NCBI GenBank assembly: GCA_947484535.1
Contig: CANKPO010000084.1
Location: forward strand, 1 to 6,175
Origin: Caulobacteraceae bacterium
GTDB lineage: Bacteria; Pseudomonadota; Alphaproteobacteria; Caulobacterales; Caulobacteraceae
Length of the DNA stretch: 6,175 bases
Direction: 5' to 3'
The position numbers were made by a program, and so were the translations under genes. The notes beneath the pieces are model-generated. The model had not been told where the DNA came from. It worked only from the letters and a program-made list of their open reading frames with translations, and ran no database searches. Shown piece by piece: positions 5,878 through 6,175 of this stretch; positions within the stretch are counted from its first letter, which is position 1, and each line of letters begins with the position of its first letter.

Positions 5878-6175
5878 GACACCGCATAGGCCTTGAGCAT
5901 ATCCAAGGTGACGATGGCCAAGGTCTCTTCGTGGGTGGCTTCGAGCACCACGCCGGGGGCAGCGCCTGCATCCAGCGCCTCTTTCCAGCGCGGGGCACAG
6001 AGGCACCAGCGGTCACCGGGTTTTAAGCCGGGGAAATGCAGGTCGGGACGCGGCGTTGATAGGTCATTGCCCGCGCGCCTGCTAAAGGCCAGAAACTCGG
6101 CGGTCATGACCGCGCAGACCGTATGGAGCCCCAGATCATCGGGTCCGGTTTCGCAGCAGCCATTGCGGAAAAATC
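5871..6175 (-). CDS. DUF2237 family protein (partial, N-terminus beyond right edge)
   Basis: These are the last 100 residues of a DUF2237 protein, a small family of unknown function found widely in bacteria. The frame runs open to the right edge and reads FFRNGCCETGPDDLGLHTVC, then AVMTAEFLAFSRRAGNDLST, followed by PRPDLHFPGLKPGDRWCLCA, RWKEALDAGAAPGVVLEATHE and a C-terminal LDMLKAYAVSA. The cysteines (CC, VC, WCLC) are conserved family features, and metal or redox binding has not been established as far as I know. The internal ATG at position 6107 is not the start, because the family signature GCCETGPDDLGLHTVCAVM continues upstream of it. Full-length members are around 120 residues, so perhaps 20 are missing. 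The stop codon lies in the terminator hairpin shared with the SDR gene. Confidence 0.9.
   Translation of the reverse strand, partial: FFRNGCCETGPDDLGLHTVCAVMTAEFLAFSRRAGNDLSTPRPDLHFPGLKPGDRWCLCAPRWKEALDAGAAPGVVLEATHEETLAIVTLDMLKAYAVSA

Overview
The window is ordinary chromosomal DNA from an alphaproteobacterium. The best guess is Caulobacterales or a close relative such as the Hyphomonadaceae. The evidence is a moderately high GC content (judged by eye), a recognisable RcdA (DUF1465) cell-cycle protease adaptor, an alphaproteobacterial DUF1192 protein, and an ethylmalonyl-CoA pathway gene pair. I see no phage, insertion sequence, CRISPR array, tRNA or rRNA. The gene order is: quinone oxidoreductase (minus, cut by the left edge), DUF1192 (plus), rcdA (plus), ccr (minus), ecm (plus), an SDR oxidoreductase (plus), and DUF2237 (minus, cut by the right edge).

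Left part (1-1400). A PIG3-type NAD(P)H quinone oxidoreductase diverges from a small DUF1192 gene, and rcdA follows DUF1192 81 bp downstream. In Caulobacter, RcdA works with CpdR and PopA to bring the master regulator CtrA to the ClpXP protease. The gap before rcdA holds an imperfect CtrA-type box, and the divergent gap holds a nested inverted repeat.

Middle part (1400-5010). The genes for crotonyl-CoA carboxylase/reductase (ccr) and ethylmalonyl-CoA mutase (ecm) are transcribed away from each other from a 322-base intergenic region rich in dyad-symmetric sequences. Together they encode two signature steps of the ethylmalonyl-CoA pathway, an isocitrate-lyase-independent route for assimilating acetate and other C2 units: crotonyl-CoA plus CO2 gives ethylmalonyl-CoA, which is rearranged to methylsuccinyl-CoA.

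Right part (5010-6175). An SDR-family oxidoreductase follows ecm on the same strand after 71 bp and may share its transcript. It converges on a DUF2237 gene. A strong GC-rich hairpin sits between them and includes the DUF2237 stop codon.

All the proteins belong to known families, and no new system is evident. The least explained material is the set of candidate operators between ccr and ecm, the undefined role of the ecm-linked SDR, and the DUF1192 and DUF2237 proteins.
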